From Streptomyces fulvoviolaceus (GTDB lineage Bacteria > Actinomycetota > Actinomycetes > Streptomycetales > Streptomycetaceae), in assembly GCF_000718165.1 (NCBI RefSeq), contig NZ_JOEY01000046.1, positions 98,499-162,498 of the forward strand: DNA of 64,000 nt, given 5' to 3'. Shown here piece after piece: positions 54,079-63,870 of this stretch. Each line of letters begins with the position of its first letter. Within the stretch, counting starts at the first letter, position 1. A program made the translations under genes and the position numbers. Below the pieces are notes generated by a model. The model searched no databases. It saw only the letters and a list, made by a program, of their open reading frames with translations, and was not told the origin of the DNA.

Positions 54079-55365
54079 ATGACAATCTCGTCACCGCGTG
54101 GCTTCGACCGGCGGTCCTTCCTCAGATCCTCTGCCTTCGCGGCCCTGGGCGCGAGCGCCGCGGTTCCGCTGCTCGGCGCGTGCGCACCGCAGTCCTCCTC
54201 GAAGAATGCCTCGGGCGGGAAATCCGACCCGATCAAAGTCGGTGTCATCTCGCCCCTGAGCGGTGCGTGGACGGTGTACGGCAAGGCTCACATCGCCGGG
54301 TTCAAGCTGGCCGTCGACGAGATCAACGCGGCCGGAGGCACCCTCGGGCGCAAGTGGGAGATCGTGCAGGCCGACTCGCAGACCCAGCCGCAGGTGGTGA
54401 CCGAGCAGGCCAACAGGCTCATTCGCGAGGAGAACGTCGCGTTCCTCGCGGGCACGTTCAGCAGCGCCGAGCGCAACGCCGCCGGGCCTGTGGTGACCGC
54501 GGCCGACAAACTGCTTCTGTATCCCACCTTCTACGAGGGGCAGAGCCAGAAGTACTACCCGGGTGTGTGCAACCCGAACATCTTCATGTTCGGTCCCGAG
54601 CCGTCGGAACAGGTCTGGCCGCACATGGACTACATCGTCAAGAAGCACGGTGGAAAGTTCTTCATGGTGGGTTCGGACTACGTCTGGCCCAGAGAGACGA
54701 ACCGGCTGACGAAGCAGAAGCTCACGGAGCTGGGCGGCAAGGTCGTCGGCGAGGTCTACATCCCGTTCAACACCCCCCAGTACGGTTCGGTCCTCTCACA
54801 GATCAAGAAATCCGGCGCGGATGTGATATTCCTCTCCCTCACCGGTTCAGACACCGTTAACTTCCGTCGCCAGCTGGCCGCAGCCGGAATGAAGAAGGAC
54901 TTCATCGTCTGGACGGTGGACGACGAGGAAGCCGCGACATCCGGAATCGGCCCCGAAGCGACGGCCGGCGACTACGTCAGCTTCGACTACTTCTGGTCCA
55001 TCGACACCCCGAACAACGCGGCGTTCCGGAAGAAGGTGCGAGCCGCATCCGGCAATGTGCTGATGGACACGGTGGGCGTGGCCATGTACAACGCCGCTCA
55101 TATGGCGGCGAAGGCCATCGAGCTGGCCGGAGACGTCAGTACGGACGGCATCCGCGAAAAGCTCGGAGGCATGACCTTCGACAAGGCGCCGCAGGGATCG
55201 ATCACCATGCGGGCCGAGGACCACCAGGCGGTGCTGCCGTCCTACCTCGTCAAGGTGCGTCCGAACTGGACCGGCACCGACGACATGTTCGAAGTAGTCC
55301 ACAAGGTCGCGTCGGTGACACCCAGCGCCGCAGCCTGCACCGATCTGCCCCTCAAGGCCAAGTAG
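54079..55365 (+). CDS. Amide/urea-type ABC transporter substrate-binding lipoprotein
   Basis: 428 residues. The N-terminus has a twin-arginine motif (DRRSFLRSS), a hydrophobic stretch and a lipobox LLGAC, so a Tat-exported lipoprotein is predicted. The mature part follows AmiC/UrtA-like proteins: KVGVISPLSGAWTVYGKAHI, GTLGRKWEIVQADSQTQPQV, FLAGTFSSAERNAAGPVVTA, LLYPTFYEGQ and YDFYWSI-like FDYFWSIDTPNN. UrtA/FmdD relatives bind urea or short-chain amides. The next four genes complete the importer, and an amidase and an asparaginase flank it, pointing to amide uptake. Confidence 0.92.
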   Translation: MTISSPRGFDRRSFLRSSAFAALGASAAVPLLGACAPQSSSKNASGGKSDPIKVGVISPLSGAWTVYGKAHIAGFKLAVDEINAAGGTLGRKWEIVQADSQTQPQVVTEQANRLIREENVAFLAGTFSSAERNAAGPVVTAADKLLLYPTFYEGQSQKYYPGVCNPNIFMFGPEPSEQVWPHMDYIVKKHGGKFFMVGSDYVWPRETNRLTKQKLTELGGKVVGEVYIPFNTPQYGSVLSQIKKSGADVIFLSLTGSDTVNFRRQLAAAGMKKDFIVWTVDDEEAATSGIGPEATAGDYVSFDYFWSIDTPNNAAFRKKVRAASGNVLMDTVGVAMYNAAHMAAKAIELAGDVSTDGIREKLGGMTFDKAPQGSITMRAEDHQAVLPSYLVKVRPNWTGTDDMFEVVHKVASVTPSAAACTDLPLKAK

Positions 55366-55367
55366 CC

Positions 55368-56228
55368 ATGACGCAAGTCATCTCGGTGGCGCTGGACGCC
55401 ATCAGTACGAGCCTTGTCCTCGCGCTGGTCGCCATGGGTCTGGCCGTGGTTTTCGGGTTGGTCCGAGTGATCAACATGGGCCACGGGGCCATGCTCGCCC
55501 TGGGCGCCTACATCACCTGGACGCTGGCCCAGCACGGCCTGCCCTTCTTCGTGTCCGTCATCGTGTCGGCCCTGCTGGTCGGGGTGATCGGCCTGCTCTT
55601 CGAGGTCGTCCTGATCCGGCACTTCTACGACAAACAGTTCGAGACCCTGCTGATCACCTGGGCCTTCTACCTCGTGGCGACGCAGCTGATCAAGGTCTTC
55701 TGGGGGACGGACCTGCACAGCGTGGCGAATCCGATCCGGGGGACGTTCACGATCGGTGGCGCCGTGATCGGACGCTACGTGGCTGTCGTGTCCCTGGTGT
55801 CACTGCTGCTGTTCGCGTCGGCCGGCTGGGTCATGTACCGCACAAGCGTGGGCATCCGGGTGCGGGCCATGATCCAGAACCGGGAGATGGCCATGATGCT
55901 GGGGGTCAGGGCATCGGCGATGTACCGCGCGATCTTCGCCCTGGGGGCAATGCTCGCCGGGCTCGCGGGGGGACTCATCTCGCCGATGTTCAGTGTCGAA
56001 CCGGACATGGGCACCCTCTGGCTGGTACGGAGCTTCTTCGTCGTCACCGTGGGCGGTCTCGGATCGCTGGTGGGCGGCACGCTCATCGGCAGCGCGTTGA
56101 TGGGCGGGATGACGACCCTCGTGTCCCTGGTGGCCCAGCAGGTGTTCGCGCAAACGGTCGTCTTCGCGCTCGCCGTGATCGCTCTGCGATTCCGCCCGGC
56201 GGGCATCCTCGGAAAGAAGGCCGCATGA
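55368..56228 (+). CDS. Branched-chain/urea-type ABC permease (LivH/UrtB-like)
   Basis: 286 residues starting two bases after the binding-protein stop. It has about eight helices and the LivH landmarks GLAVVFGLVRVINMGHGAML, RGTFTIGGAVIGRYVAVV, VRAMIQNREMAMMLGVRASA and LVRSFFVVTVGGLGSLVGGT. These line the inner-membrane channel. It overlaps the second permease by ATGA. Confidence 0.93.
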   Translation: MTQVISVALDAISTSLVLALVAMGLAVVFGLVRVINMGHGAMLALGAYITWTLAQHGLPFFVSVIVSALLVGVIGLLFEVVLIRHFYDKQFETLLITWAFYLVATQLIKVFWGTDLHSVANPIRGTFTIGGAVIGRYVAVVSLVSLLLFASAGWVMYRTSVGIRVRAMIQNREMAMMLGVRASAMYRAIFALGAMLAGLAGGLISPMFSVEPDMGTLWLVRSFFVVTVGGLGSLVGGTLIGSALMGGMTTLVSLVAQQVFAQTVVFALAVIALRFRPAGILGKKAA

Positions 56229-57265
56229 TGGTCGACCACTCCGGCGGGACGCGCATCGAGTCCGTCCGCCGCCGTCCGGCAGCCGCCGCGGTACGCAGAT
56301 GGGCCTCGGGTGAGAACATCGCCGCGTCGGCGGTCTTCGTCGCCCTGTTCTACGTGCCTTATCTGTTCGCCGGCTATCCCGTGTTCGTGCTTCCGCAGTA
56401 CATGCTCTTCGGTGTCCTCGCGATGAGCCTGTGCCTGCTGTGGGGCCTGGGGGGAATGGTCAGCTTCGGCCAGGCCGCCTTCTTCATCGTGGGCTCCTAT
56501 TCCATGGGCATCGCGGTGCGTGACATCGCGGGTTCCCTCGGGCCCTGGGCCGGAATCGGCATGGGGGTCGCCATCGCCGCGGCCGCCGCGGGGGCCGTGG
56601 GCTACTTCCTCTTCAGCGCCCGGGTGCGGGACTCCTACTTCGTGCTCGTCACCCTGGCCATCTCCACCATCGCCCAGGTCATCGCGAACTCCGCGTCGGG
56701 ACTGACCGGCGGTTTCAACGGAATGTTCGTGCCCAGGGTCACTCTCGACCTGCCCGGACTGGCGCTCTCCCTGGAAAGCGACCTCGGCGCCTACTACGTC
56801 ATTTTCCTGCTGACTCTTCTGACGTATCTCGGCCTTCGCGCACTCCAGCGGTCGGCCTTCGGCAAGGTCCTCGTGAGCATCCGCGAGAACGAGGAGCGTA
56901 CCGAGTCACTGGGATACAACACGGCCCTGCGCAAGACGCTCGCCTTCGCCATCGCCGGAGGAGTGGCGGCCCTGGCCGGAGCGTTCTACGCGACCGACGC
57001 CGGATTCGTGTCACCGGACCTCGGCGGGGTGCTGTTCTCGACCAATGTCGTGGTCTGGGTGGCGATCGGCGGCCGGCAGTACCTGCTCGGGGCGATCGTC
57101 GGGGCGATCGGCATCTCGGCTCTGTCGAACCAGCTCAACGCATGGATCCCCACCTACTGGCAGCTCCTGCTGGGACTGCTCTTCTTCGTGGTCATCGCCT
57201 TCTTCCGGCGTGGCCTGGTGGGGACAATCCTGGCGATCCGTCTGCCCATGAGGAAGGCCCAGTGA
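56225..57265 (+). CDS. Branched-chain/urea-type ABC permease (LivM/UrtC-like)
   Basis: 346 residues. An extended basic N-terminus (IESVRRRPAAAAVRRWAS) precedes eight to ten helices. LivM features: LWGLGGMVSFGQAAFFIVGS, DSYFVLVTLAISTIAQVI, VLVSIRENEERTESLGYNTA and NVVVWVAIGGRQYLLGAIVG. It pairs with the LivH-like permease. Start by ATGA overlap; a second ATG lies one codon later. Confidence 0.92.
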   Translation: MMVDHSGGTRIESVRRRPAAAAVRRWASGENIAASAVFVALFYVPYLFAGYPVFVLPQYMLFGVLAMSLCLLWGLGGMVSFGQAAFFIVGSYSMGIAVRDIAGSLGPWAGIGMGVAIAAAAAGAVGYFLFSARVRDSYFVLVTLAISTIAQVIANSASGLTGGFNGMFVPRVTLDLPGLALSLESDLGAYYVIFLLTLLTYLGLRALQRSAFGKVLVSIRENEERTESLGYNTALRKTLAFAIAGGVAALAGAFYATDAGFVSPDLGGVLFSTNVVVWVAIGGRQYLLGAIVGAIGISALSNQLNAWIPTYWQLLLGLLFFVVIAFFRRGLVGTILAIRLPMRKAQ

Positions 57266-57986
57266 CCGCCATGCTCGAAGTTCGCGGAATCTCGAAGCGG
57301 TTCGGAGGAGTACAGGCGAACACCGATGTGAGCCTCGCTCTTCCGGACTCGGCGATCCGTTGCGTCATCGGCCCCAACGGAGCAGGGAAGTCCACTCTGG
57401 TCAGCATGCTGTCGGGCCATGTCAGGCCCGACCGGGGGACCATTCACCTGCGCGGCAAAGACATCACCACCTGGCCGGCTCACCGCGTGGCCTCGGCCGG
57501 CATGGTGCGCAAGTTCCAACGTCCGTCCTTCTACCCCGAGTTGACCGTTCGCGAGAACCTGGAGATCGCCGTCCTGGGCAGCGGACTGCGGCGACGAGCC
57601 CTCGCCGCCCGCGTACGGGAGGTCGCCGAGAGCGTCCGCCTCGGCGACGCGCTCGACAAGCCGGCCGCTCATCTGCCCCACGGGCGCACGCAATGGCTCG
57701 AAATCGGGCTGGTCGTCGGCCGACGGGCGCAGATCATGCTGCTCGACGAGCCCACCGCCGGCATGACCCCCGGGGAGACGACGATGACGGCCGACCTGGT
57801 GCGGGAACTCGTCGCCACCCAGGGCGTCGCCGCGATCGTGGTGGAGCACGACATGGGATTCGTGCGCGCGCTGGACGCCGAAGTCACCGTGCTGCACCTC
57901 GGCCGCGTCATCGCGGAAGGCTCGATGTCACAGATCGAGCAGGACGCTCAGGTCCGTGCTGTCTATCTTGGCGAGGAGGTGGCCTG

Positions 57987-57987
<1 letters not shown>
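57262..57987 (+). CDS. ABC transporter ATP-binding protein (LivG/UrtD-like)
   Basis: 241 residues from GTG at 57262 (GTGA overlap); ATG at 57271 is an alternative. Walker A GPNGAGKST, VRKFQRPSFYPELTVREN (Q-loop), Walker B IMLLDEPTAGMTPGE and VVEHDMGFVRAL (H-loop) are intact. The signature region reads LPHGRTQWLEIGLVVGR in place of the usual LSHGEQQ-type motif, as in some UrtD members. It powers the amide importer together with the next gene. Confidence 0.92.
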
Positions 57988-58688
<701 letters not shown>

Positions 58689-58691
58689 CGC

Positions 58692-59714
58692 ATGGGAACG
58701 ACTCGTGTCGCACTGCTCGGCACCGGCGGCACCATCGCCTCCGCATCGGGAGCGGACGGTCAGCTGATCGCCCGGCGCTCGGTCGCGGAGCTGCTCGACG
58801 GATGCAATGTGCCGGCAGGCATCTCGGTCGAGCCGGCGGTCGACCTCGACCGGATCAACAGCTGGGACATGGACCCGCGAAGGATGTGGCGTCTGGCCGC
58901 CCGCATCCAGGAGGTGCTGGCCGAGCCCGAGGTGGCCGGAATCGTGATCACCCACGGCACCGACACCCTTGAGGAGACGGCGTTCGCGGTCGACCTGGTC
59001 ACCGCCGCGGACAAGCCCGTTGTCTTCGCGTCGGCGATGCGCAGCGCGGACTCGACCTCGGCCGACGGACCCCGCAACCTCTCCAACGCCGTCGCCGCCG
59101 CGGCGAGTCCGGAACTGCGGGGCCTCGGCGTCCTCGTCCACGCGTCCGACGAACTCCACGCGGCACGGTGGGTCCGCAAAGTCCACACGCATCACGTTGA
59201 TGCGTTCTCCTCGCCGACCTTCGGACCGGTCGCCACCATCGGTCCCGCCGGACGACTACGGCTGGTGCACCGCAGGACCGCGCGCTGGACGCCGGCGTGG
59301 CCGCTCGACCCCGACGTCCAGGTGGTCGCCATGACCCCGTACACCGGGTTCACTCCCGGCCTCGTGCGGGCCGTCATCGAACACACAGGGGCTCGCGGGC
59401 TGGTACTCGAAGGCTTCGGCCTCGGAAACCTCCCGGGAAACCTGACGAGCGTGGTCGGCGACCTGACGGAGAGAGGCGTGCTCGTGGTCATCGCGTCGCG
59501 TGTCATGGCAGGCGGCACGTTTCCGGTCTACGGCGGAGACGGGGGCGGCGTGGGACTGGAGAGCGTGGGCGCGGTCTTCGCCGGTGGACTGTCGGCCGCG
59601 AAAGCACGCCTGCTGCTCATGTGCTGTCTCCCCGGCGCTTCTACGGCGGAAGCCCGCGCGAGACTGGTGGACGCCCTCGATGTTCTTGACGGAGGCTTTC
59701 AGGTCGCGCGGTGA
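58692..59714 (+). CDS. Asparaginase-family amidohydrolase
   Basis: 340 residues, three bases after the transporter ATPase. The two catalytic threonine segments are VALLGTGGTIAS (T14 region) and VITHGTDTLEET (T87-D91), with SADGPRNLSNAV and LEGFGLGNLPGNL in the usual places. No signal peptide, so a cytosolic enzyme converting asparagine or a related amide to acid and ammonia. Its position as the last gene of the operon suggests that the importer carries asparagine-like amides. The sequence is rather divergent from EcAI/EcAII, so substrate is not certain. Confidence 0.9.
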   Translation: MGTTRVALLGTGGTIASASGADGQLIARRSVAELLDGCNVPAGISVEPAVDLDRINSWDMDPRRMWRLAARIQEVLAEPEVAGIVITHGTDTLEETAFAVDLVTAADKPVVFASAMRSADSTSADGPRNLSNAVAAAASPELRGLGVLVHASDELHAARWVRKVHTHHVDAFSSPTFGPVATIGPAGRLRLVHRRTARWTPAWPLDPDVQVVAMTPYTGFTPGLVRAVIEHTGARGLVLEGFGLGNLPGNLTSVVGDLTERGVLVVIASRVMAGGTFPVYGGDGGGVGLESVGAVFAGGLSAAKARLLLMCCLPGASTAEARARLVDALDVLDGGFQVAR

Positions 59715-59814
59715 CCGTCGAACCGGCCGAACTAGGACTGAAGGGCTTTTGGACCACGCCGACGCAGATCCTCGCCGAACCGGCCTGGGCATCGAGGCTC
59801 AGCAAGGAGGACCG

Positions 59815-59950
59815 GCGCGGGCTGACCGCGCGCACCGGCGGCCGTCCGGGCTTCTTCCCGGCCGGGAGCAGCGGCTCCAGCTTCGCCCACTGGGCATTCG
59901 TCAGATCGTGCCTTCCACGAAGTGGATCTTGACACATCAAGATCCACTTC
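59815..59950 (-). pseudogene. N-terminal remnant of an IS5-family transposase with hairpin end
   Basis: On the minus strand RHDLTNAQWAKLEPLLPAGK then KPGRPPV is the standard N-terminus of IS5-group transposases; after that the frame diverges (RAVSPRRSSLL). Overlapping the fragment end is a perfect 14-bp hairpin, GAAGTGGATCTTGA (59919-59932) and TCAAGATCCACTTC (59937-59950). The element is heavily truncated and inactive. Confidence 0.65.
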
Positions 59951-60233
59951 TGAAACGCACCCTAGCCGGCTGACCAAGCCACTCCGCCTCCGGCGGTGAG
60001 CAGGAAGTGTGTGCCCCGACGGCTCAATCGGTTGGAAGGGCGCCGCACACCGCGCAGCAAGCCTCCCGCTTTACACACAGCCTGGGTTCCGCGGGCCTGC
60101 GTGCCCTGGGCCGAGGTCGCTCGAATGAGGGAACGAAGCTCGCCGACCTGGCTGGGCTTCACTCGCCCCGACCCGGGTGTTCATCCACCCGCGGTAGCGA
60201 CTGGCGAGGGTCATCGGCGGTCAGCCCGGGTGC
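59951..60233. other. Non-coding region after the IS remnant
   Basis: No gene supported. Short frames lack family patterns. The segment may be residual insertion-element or deleted-gene DNA. No tRNA or clear repeat was seen. Confidence 0.4.
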
Positions 60234-60908
60234 TCACATCACCCCTGTTGTGAATCCGGCCGAGATGCGGTGGGCGGCGAGGACGTGGTCACGGGCGCCT
60301 TCGACGTGGGCGGTGATCACGTCTCGCAGTGCCTGGGCGTCGCGGGCTTTGAGCGCGTCGACCATGGACTGGTGTTCCTCGTCGATGCGCTGCAGTTCAT
60401 CGCCCGAGCGGACCCAGAGGCGACTGTAGGGCTCGACCAGGTGCAGTAGCTGGTCGACGAAGCGCAGCGCGATCCGCCGCTCGGAGAGCTCGTAAATGCG
60501 TCGGTGGAACTGGTAGTTGAGCGCGGCTCGGCCGTCTGCGCCGGCACCCTTTTCGCGCATCTGGTCTGCCAGTGCCTGCAGTTCGTCGATGTCCCGCTCG
60601 CGGCACCCTCGCACGATCTCTTCGGCGAGGGGCGGTTCGAGTTGCAGACACAGTGCGAACAGCTCGGCGATGTCGTCATGACTCAGTTCGGCGACGATCA
60701 TGCCCCGCTGGGGCTGCACCTCGATGAGGCCCTCAGCGGCAAGGGCGTGCAGAGCCTCGCGCAGCGGGATACGGCTGACTTTCAGGTCGGACGCGAGCCG
60801 TTCCTGGATCAGGCGGGTCCCCGGGAGGAGGTCGCCGCGCCGGATCGAGGTCCGCAGCTCGGCGGCGATCACGTCGGCACTGTTTCTGACACGGTCGGCA
60901 GCAGTCAC
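60234..60908 (-). CDS. GntR-family regulator, FadR/FCD subfamily
   Basis: 224 residues from GTG at 60908. The winged helix (about 10-75) includes IAAELRTSIRRGDLLPGTRL, LASDLKVSRIPLREALHALA and GLIEVQPQRGMIVAEL. The helical FCD ligand domain follows (ELFALCLQLEPPLAEEIVRG, ALNYQFHRRIYEL, DEEHQSMVDALKARDAQALR) with the His residues that usually hold a metal and a carboxylate ligand. It is divergent from the oxidase gene, with a TGTATACA site between, and probably senses a hydroxy- or dicarboxylic acid. Confidence 0.9.
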   Translation of the reverse strand: MTAADRVRNSADVIAAELRTSIRRGDLLPGTRLIQERLASDLKVSRIPLREALHALAAEGLIEVQPQRGMIVAELSHDDIAELFALCLQLEPPLAEEIVRGCRERDIDELQALADQMREKGAGADGRAALNYQFHRRIYELSERRIALRFVDQLLHLVEPYSRLWVRSGDELQRIDEEHQSMVDALKARDAQALRDVITAHVEGARDHVLAAHRISAGFTTGVM

Positions 60909-60930
60909 AGCCTAAGGATACCTATTGCGC

Positions 60931-60951
60931 CACCCGCAGCGGGTGTATACA
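60931..60951. promoter_or_regulatory. Candidate GntR/FCD operator
   Basis: TGTATACA (60944-60951) is a perfect palindrome overlapping a second one, CACCCG-CAG-CGGGTG (60931-60945). It lies 36 bp upstream of the oxidase start and 23 bp upstream of the GntR start, the place expected for dual repression. Confidence 0.45.
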
Positions 60952-60986
60952 TTCGCTGCGAGCTGTTCAGGAGAAAGGTCACCCGA

Positions 60987-62237
60987 ATGTCACGTGCGGT
61001 AGATGTTGCCGTCATCGGCGGAGGTTTGCTTGGGCTGGCGACAGCCCGAGCGATTCTTTGCGCAGAGCCTCGGGCCTCTGTAGCCGTCCTGGAGAAGGAA
61101 GGGCGGTGGGGTGCACACCAGTCGGGGCACAACAGCAACGTAATCCACAGCGGCCTGTACTACACACCCGGCAGCCTCAAGGCGAAGTTGGCCCGCGTCG
61201 GCGGCGAGGCGATGATCCGGTACTGCGAAGAGCACGATGTGCCGGTGAGGCGTACCGGCAAACTGGTGGTGGCCACGACCTTTGACCAGCTGGCCCGCCT
61301 GGGTGCGCTCGAGGCCCGCGGCCAGGCCAACGGTGTTACGGTGCAGCGTCTGGACCGCAGGGAGATTGCCGAGCGCGAGCCGCATGTAGCGGGGATCGCA
61401 GCGCTGGCGGTCGCAGACACCGCGATGACGGACTTCGGCCATGTGTGCCGCGCTCTGGCGGCCGAGCTCACTGCACTCGGCGCGGATCTGCGCACCGACT
61501 CGCAGGCGCTGTCGTTCACTGAGTCCGGCGACCGGACAGTCGTCCATACGCCCGGCGGGGAAGTCCGGGCGCGGGTCGTCGTCAACTGCGCCGGCCTCCA
61601 CAGCGACAAGATCGCCAAAGCGGCCGGGGACCGGCCGTCGGTGCGCATCATGCCTTTCCGCGGTGAGTACGCCGAGATACGTCCGGAGCGCAGAGGGCTG
61701 ATCAACAACCCGGTCTACCCGGTGCCCGATCCTGACCTGCCGTTTCTGGGCGTGCATGTGACCCCGATGCTCGACGGGTCGGTCCACGTGGGACCCAACG
61801 CCGTGCCCGCCCTGGCCCGCCAGGGCTACCGGTGGCGCGACATCGACCCCCGCATGCTGGCGGAGCTGGCCCGCGATCCCGCCCTGCGCGCACTGGCCCG
61901 GCGTTTCTGGCGCCATGGAGTCACCGAGATCAGCCGGTCACTGATCTGGCCATTGTTCGTGCGTGACGTGCGCCGGCTGATCCCGGAGATCGAAGGCAAG
62001 GACTTGCGCCGGCACGGCAGCGGCGTGCGCGCGCAAGCCGTCACTGCGACCGGGGAACTGGTCGACGACTTCGTCATCAGCCGGACCCCACGTGCCATTC
62101 ACGTGCTCAACGCCCCCTCACCCGCAGCGACTTCGAGCCTGCTCATCGGAAGCCAGATAGCGGCCGATGCCTTCGACCAACTCGATCTCGGCGACGCAGC
62201 CCGCAGCGTGCGCCAGGCGCACCTGCCCAACCGCTGA
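60987..62237 (+). CDS. lhgO: L-2-hydroxyglutarate oxidase (LhgO) family FAD enzyme
   Basis: 416 residues. The FAD-binding loop VAVIGGGLLGLATARAIL starts at residue 8; GAHQSGHNSNVIHSGLYYTP is the LhgO hallmark, with GKLVVATTFDQLARL, VVNCAGLHSDKIAKAAG, IMPFRGEYAEIRPE and SPAATSSLLIGSQIA following. It oxidises L-2-hydroxyglutarate (or a similar 2-hydroxy acid) to the 2-oxo acid, passing electrons to oxygen or the membrane. GGAGAAAGG lies upstream of ATG 60987. It is divergent from the FCD regulator and followed by an MHS transporter, suggesting uptake and oxidation of an organic acid. Confidence 0.92.
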   Translation: MSRAVDVAVIGGGLLGLATARAILCAEPRASVAVLEKEGRWGAHQSGHNSNVIHSGLYYTPGSLKAKLARVGGEAMIRYCEEHDVPVRRTGKLVVATTFDQLARLGALEARGQANGVTVQRLDRREIAEREPHVAGIAALAVADTAMTDFGHVCRALAAELTALGADLRTDSQALSFTESGDRTVVHTPGGEVRARVVVNCAGLHSDKIAKAAGDRPSVRIMPFRGEYAEIRPERRGLINNPVYPVPDPDLPFLGVHVTPMLDGSVHVGPNAVPALARQGYRWRDIDPRMLAELARDPALRALARRFWRHGVTEISRSLIWPLFVRDVRRLIPEIEGKDLRRHGSGVRAQAVTATGELVDDFVISRTPRAIHVLNAPSPAATSSLLIGSQIAADAFDQLDLGDAARSVRQAHLPNR

Positions 62238-62355
62238 ACCGGCCGTTCCCTGAGCCCGGCCCGCCCCTGCCACACCCACCCTTGCGCAACTACTGCTTCG
62301 GCAGGGCGAGCCGCACTTGCCCACGCCATTTTTCTCAACGATGAGAGGACCGCTC

Positions 62356-63726
62356 ATGACGAATGCCCGCCAGGGAATGGGGGCGCCGCCCACTCCGGCC
62401 AGCGATGTCTCGGCACGCCGACGCGTGGCCATCGCAACCATCGTGGGCTCCGCGCTGGAGTGGTACGACTTCTATCTCTACGCCGCGATGGCCGCGCTCG
62501 TCTTCGGCGATCTCTTCTTCCCGGCCGCCGACAGCACCTCCGGCACCCTGGCAGCCTTCGCCACCTTCGCGGTGGGATTCGTGGCCAGGCCGGTCGGCGG
62601 AATCCTCTTCGGACACCTCGCCGACCGCGTCGGCCGCCGAAAAGTCCTGATGATCACGCTCATACTCATGGGAACCTCCACCGGACTGATCGGCCTGCTG
62701 CCCGGCTACGCCACCGCCGGCACCTTCGCCCCCGTCGCCCTCACCATCCTGCGGGTGCTGCAGGGACTGGGCTCGGGCGCCGAGTACAGCAGCGCGGCGG
62801 TGGTGGCCTACGAACACGCCAGCAGCGACCGCCGAGGCCGACAAGGCGCCTGGCCCGCCCTGGGGCTCAACATCGGCCTGCTGCTGTCGTCGCTGACCGT
62901 GGCCGTGCTGACCAGCACGGACAAGAATTTCCTGATGACCTGGGGCTGGCGCATCCCGTTCATCGCGAGCTTCGCCCTCGTCGGGGTGGGACTGTGGGTG
63001 CGCCGCCAGGTACCGGAAACCCCCGCGTTCCAGGAGAACACCGCAGGCGACAAGAGCGACCGGTCGGCTGCGAAGATGCCCCTCATCACGCTCCTGCGGC
63101 AGGACTGGCGCGGCCTCCTAGTCGTCATGGCCATCGCCCTCGGTTACAACGCCCTGAGCTACATCTTTAAGACGTTCTCACTGGCCTACCTGACAGAGTT
63201 CCAGGGCGTTGCGGCGAATGTCGGCGCATTCGGTATCTCGCTGGCCAGCGGTACCGCGATCATCACTGCCCCAATATTCGGATGGGCCAGCGACCGCTTC
63301 GGCAGCCGCCGCGTACTCATGGCGGGAGCCGTGGCCGGGGGCCTGTTCGCGTTCCCCTTCTTCATGCTCCTCGACAGTAAGAACAACGCTGCGATCTACC
63401 TGTGCCTCGTGATCGCGACGGGTGTACTGGCACCGGCCATGTTTGCGCCACAAGGATCGTTCCTCTCCGAGCAGTTCCCGGCCTTCGTCCGCGCCAGCGG
63501 GGTGGGCGTCGGACGCGAGTTCGGCGGCGCCATCTCCGGAGGCCTGGCCCCGCTGGCAGCACTGGCCATCGTCGGCGCCAGTGACACCCACGCCACCTGG
63601 GGTGTTTCGCTGATCTTGATCGCCGGTGCCGTCGTGGTCGTGATTGGCGCGTCCCTCGACCAAGGCAGGCGGCACGTCCTGAACGACGAAGCCGTCGTCC
63701 CGGTCGTCGAACGGGCGGCACGGTAA
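62356..63726 (+). CDS. MHS-family major facilitator (metabolite:H+ symporter)
   Basis: 456 residues from ATG 62356, six bases after AGAGGA. Twelve helices; MHS hallmarks are IVGSALEWYDFYLYAAMAAL, ARPVGGILFGHLADRVGRRK, RVLQGLGSGAEYSSAAVVAY, MTWGWRIPFIASFALVGVGL and RRQVPETPAF. Members take up dicarboxylates, alpha-ketoglutarate, shikimate or osmolytes with protons. Next to a 2-hydroxyglutarate oxidase and a carboxylate-type GntR, an organic acid substrate is likely. Confidence 0.92.
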   Translation: MTNARQGMGAPPTPASDVSARRRVAIATIVGSALEWYDFYLYAAMAALVFGDLFFPAADSTSGTLAAFATFAVGFVARPVGGILFGHLADRVGRRKVLMITLILMGTSTGLIGLLPGYATAGTFAPVALTILRVLQGLGSGAEYSSAAVVAYEHASSDRRGRQGAWPALGLNIGLLLSSLTVAVLTSTDKNFLMTWGWRIPFIASFALVGVGLWVRRQVPETPAFQENTAGDKSDRSAAKMPLITLLRQDWRGLLVVMAIALGYNALSYIFKTFSLAYLTEFQGVAANVGAFGISLASGTAIITAPIFGWASDRFGSRRVLMAGAVAGGLFAFPFFMLLDSKNNAAIYLCLVIATGVLAPAMFAPQGSFLSEQFPAFVRASGVGVGREFGGAISGGLAPLAALAIVGASDTHATWGVSLILIAGAVVVVIGASLDQGRRHVLNDEAVVPVVERAAR

Positions 63727-63870
63727 CCGGCTGCACGAGCCCCGGTCGAATTCCGTCCGCTGGTCGGCAGTCTCCCCAACCGGAGCTGCCGCCTGACCCT
63801 TGAGCCGGGGTGCGGCGTCACCACCTGACCCGAGCGCGCGGCCCTGGCGGCGCCCTGCGGATCAGCCCGC

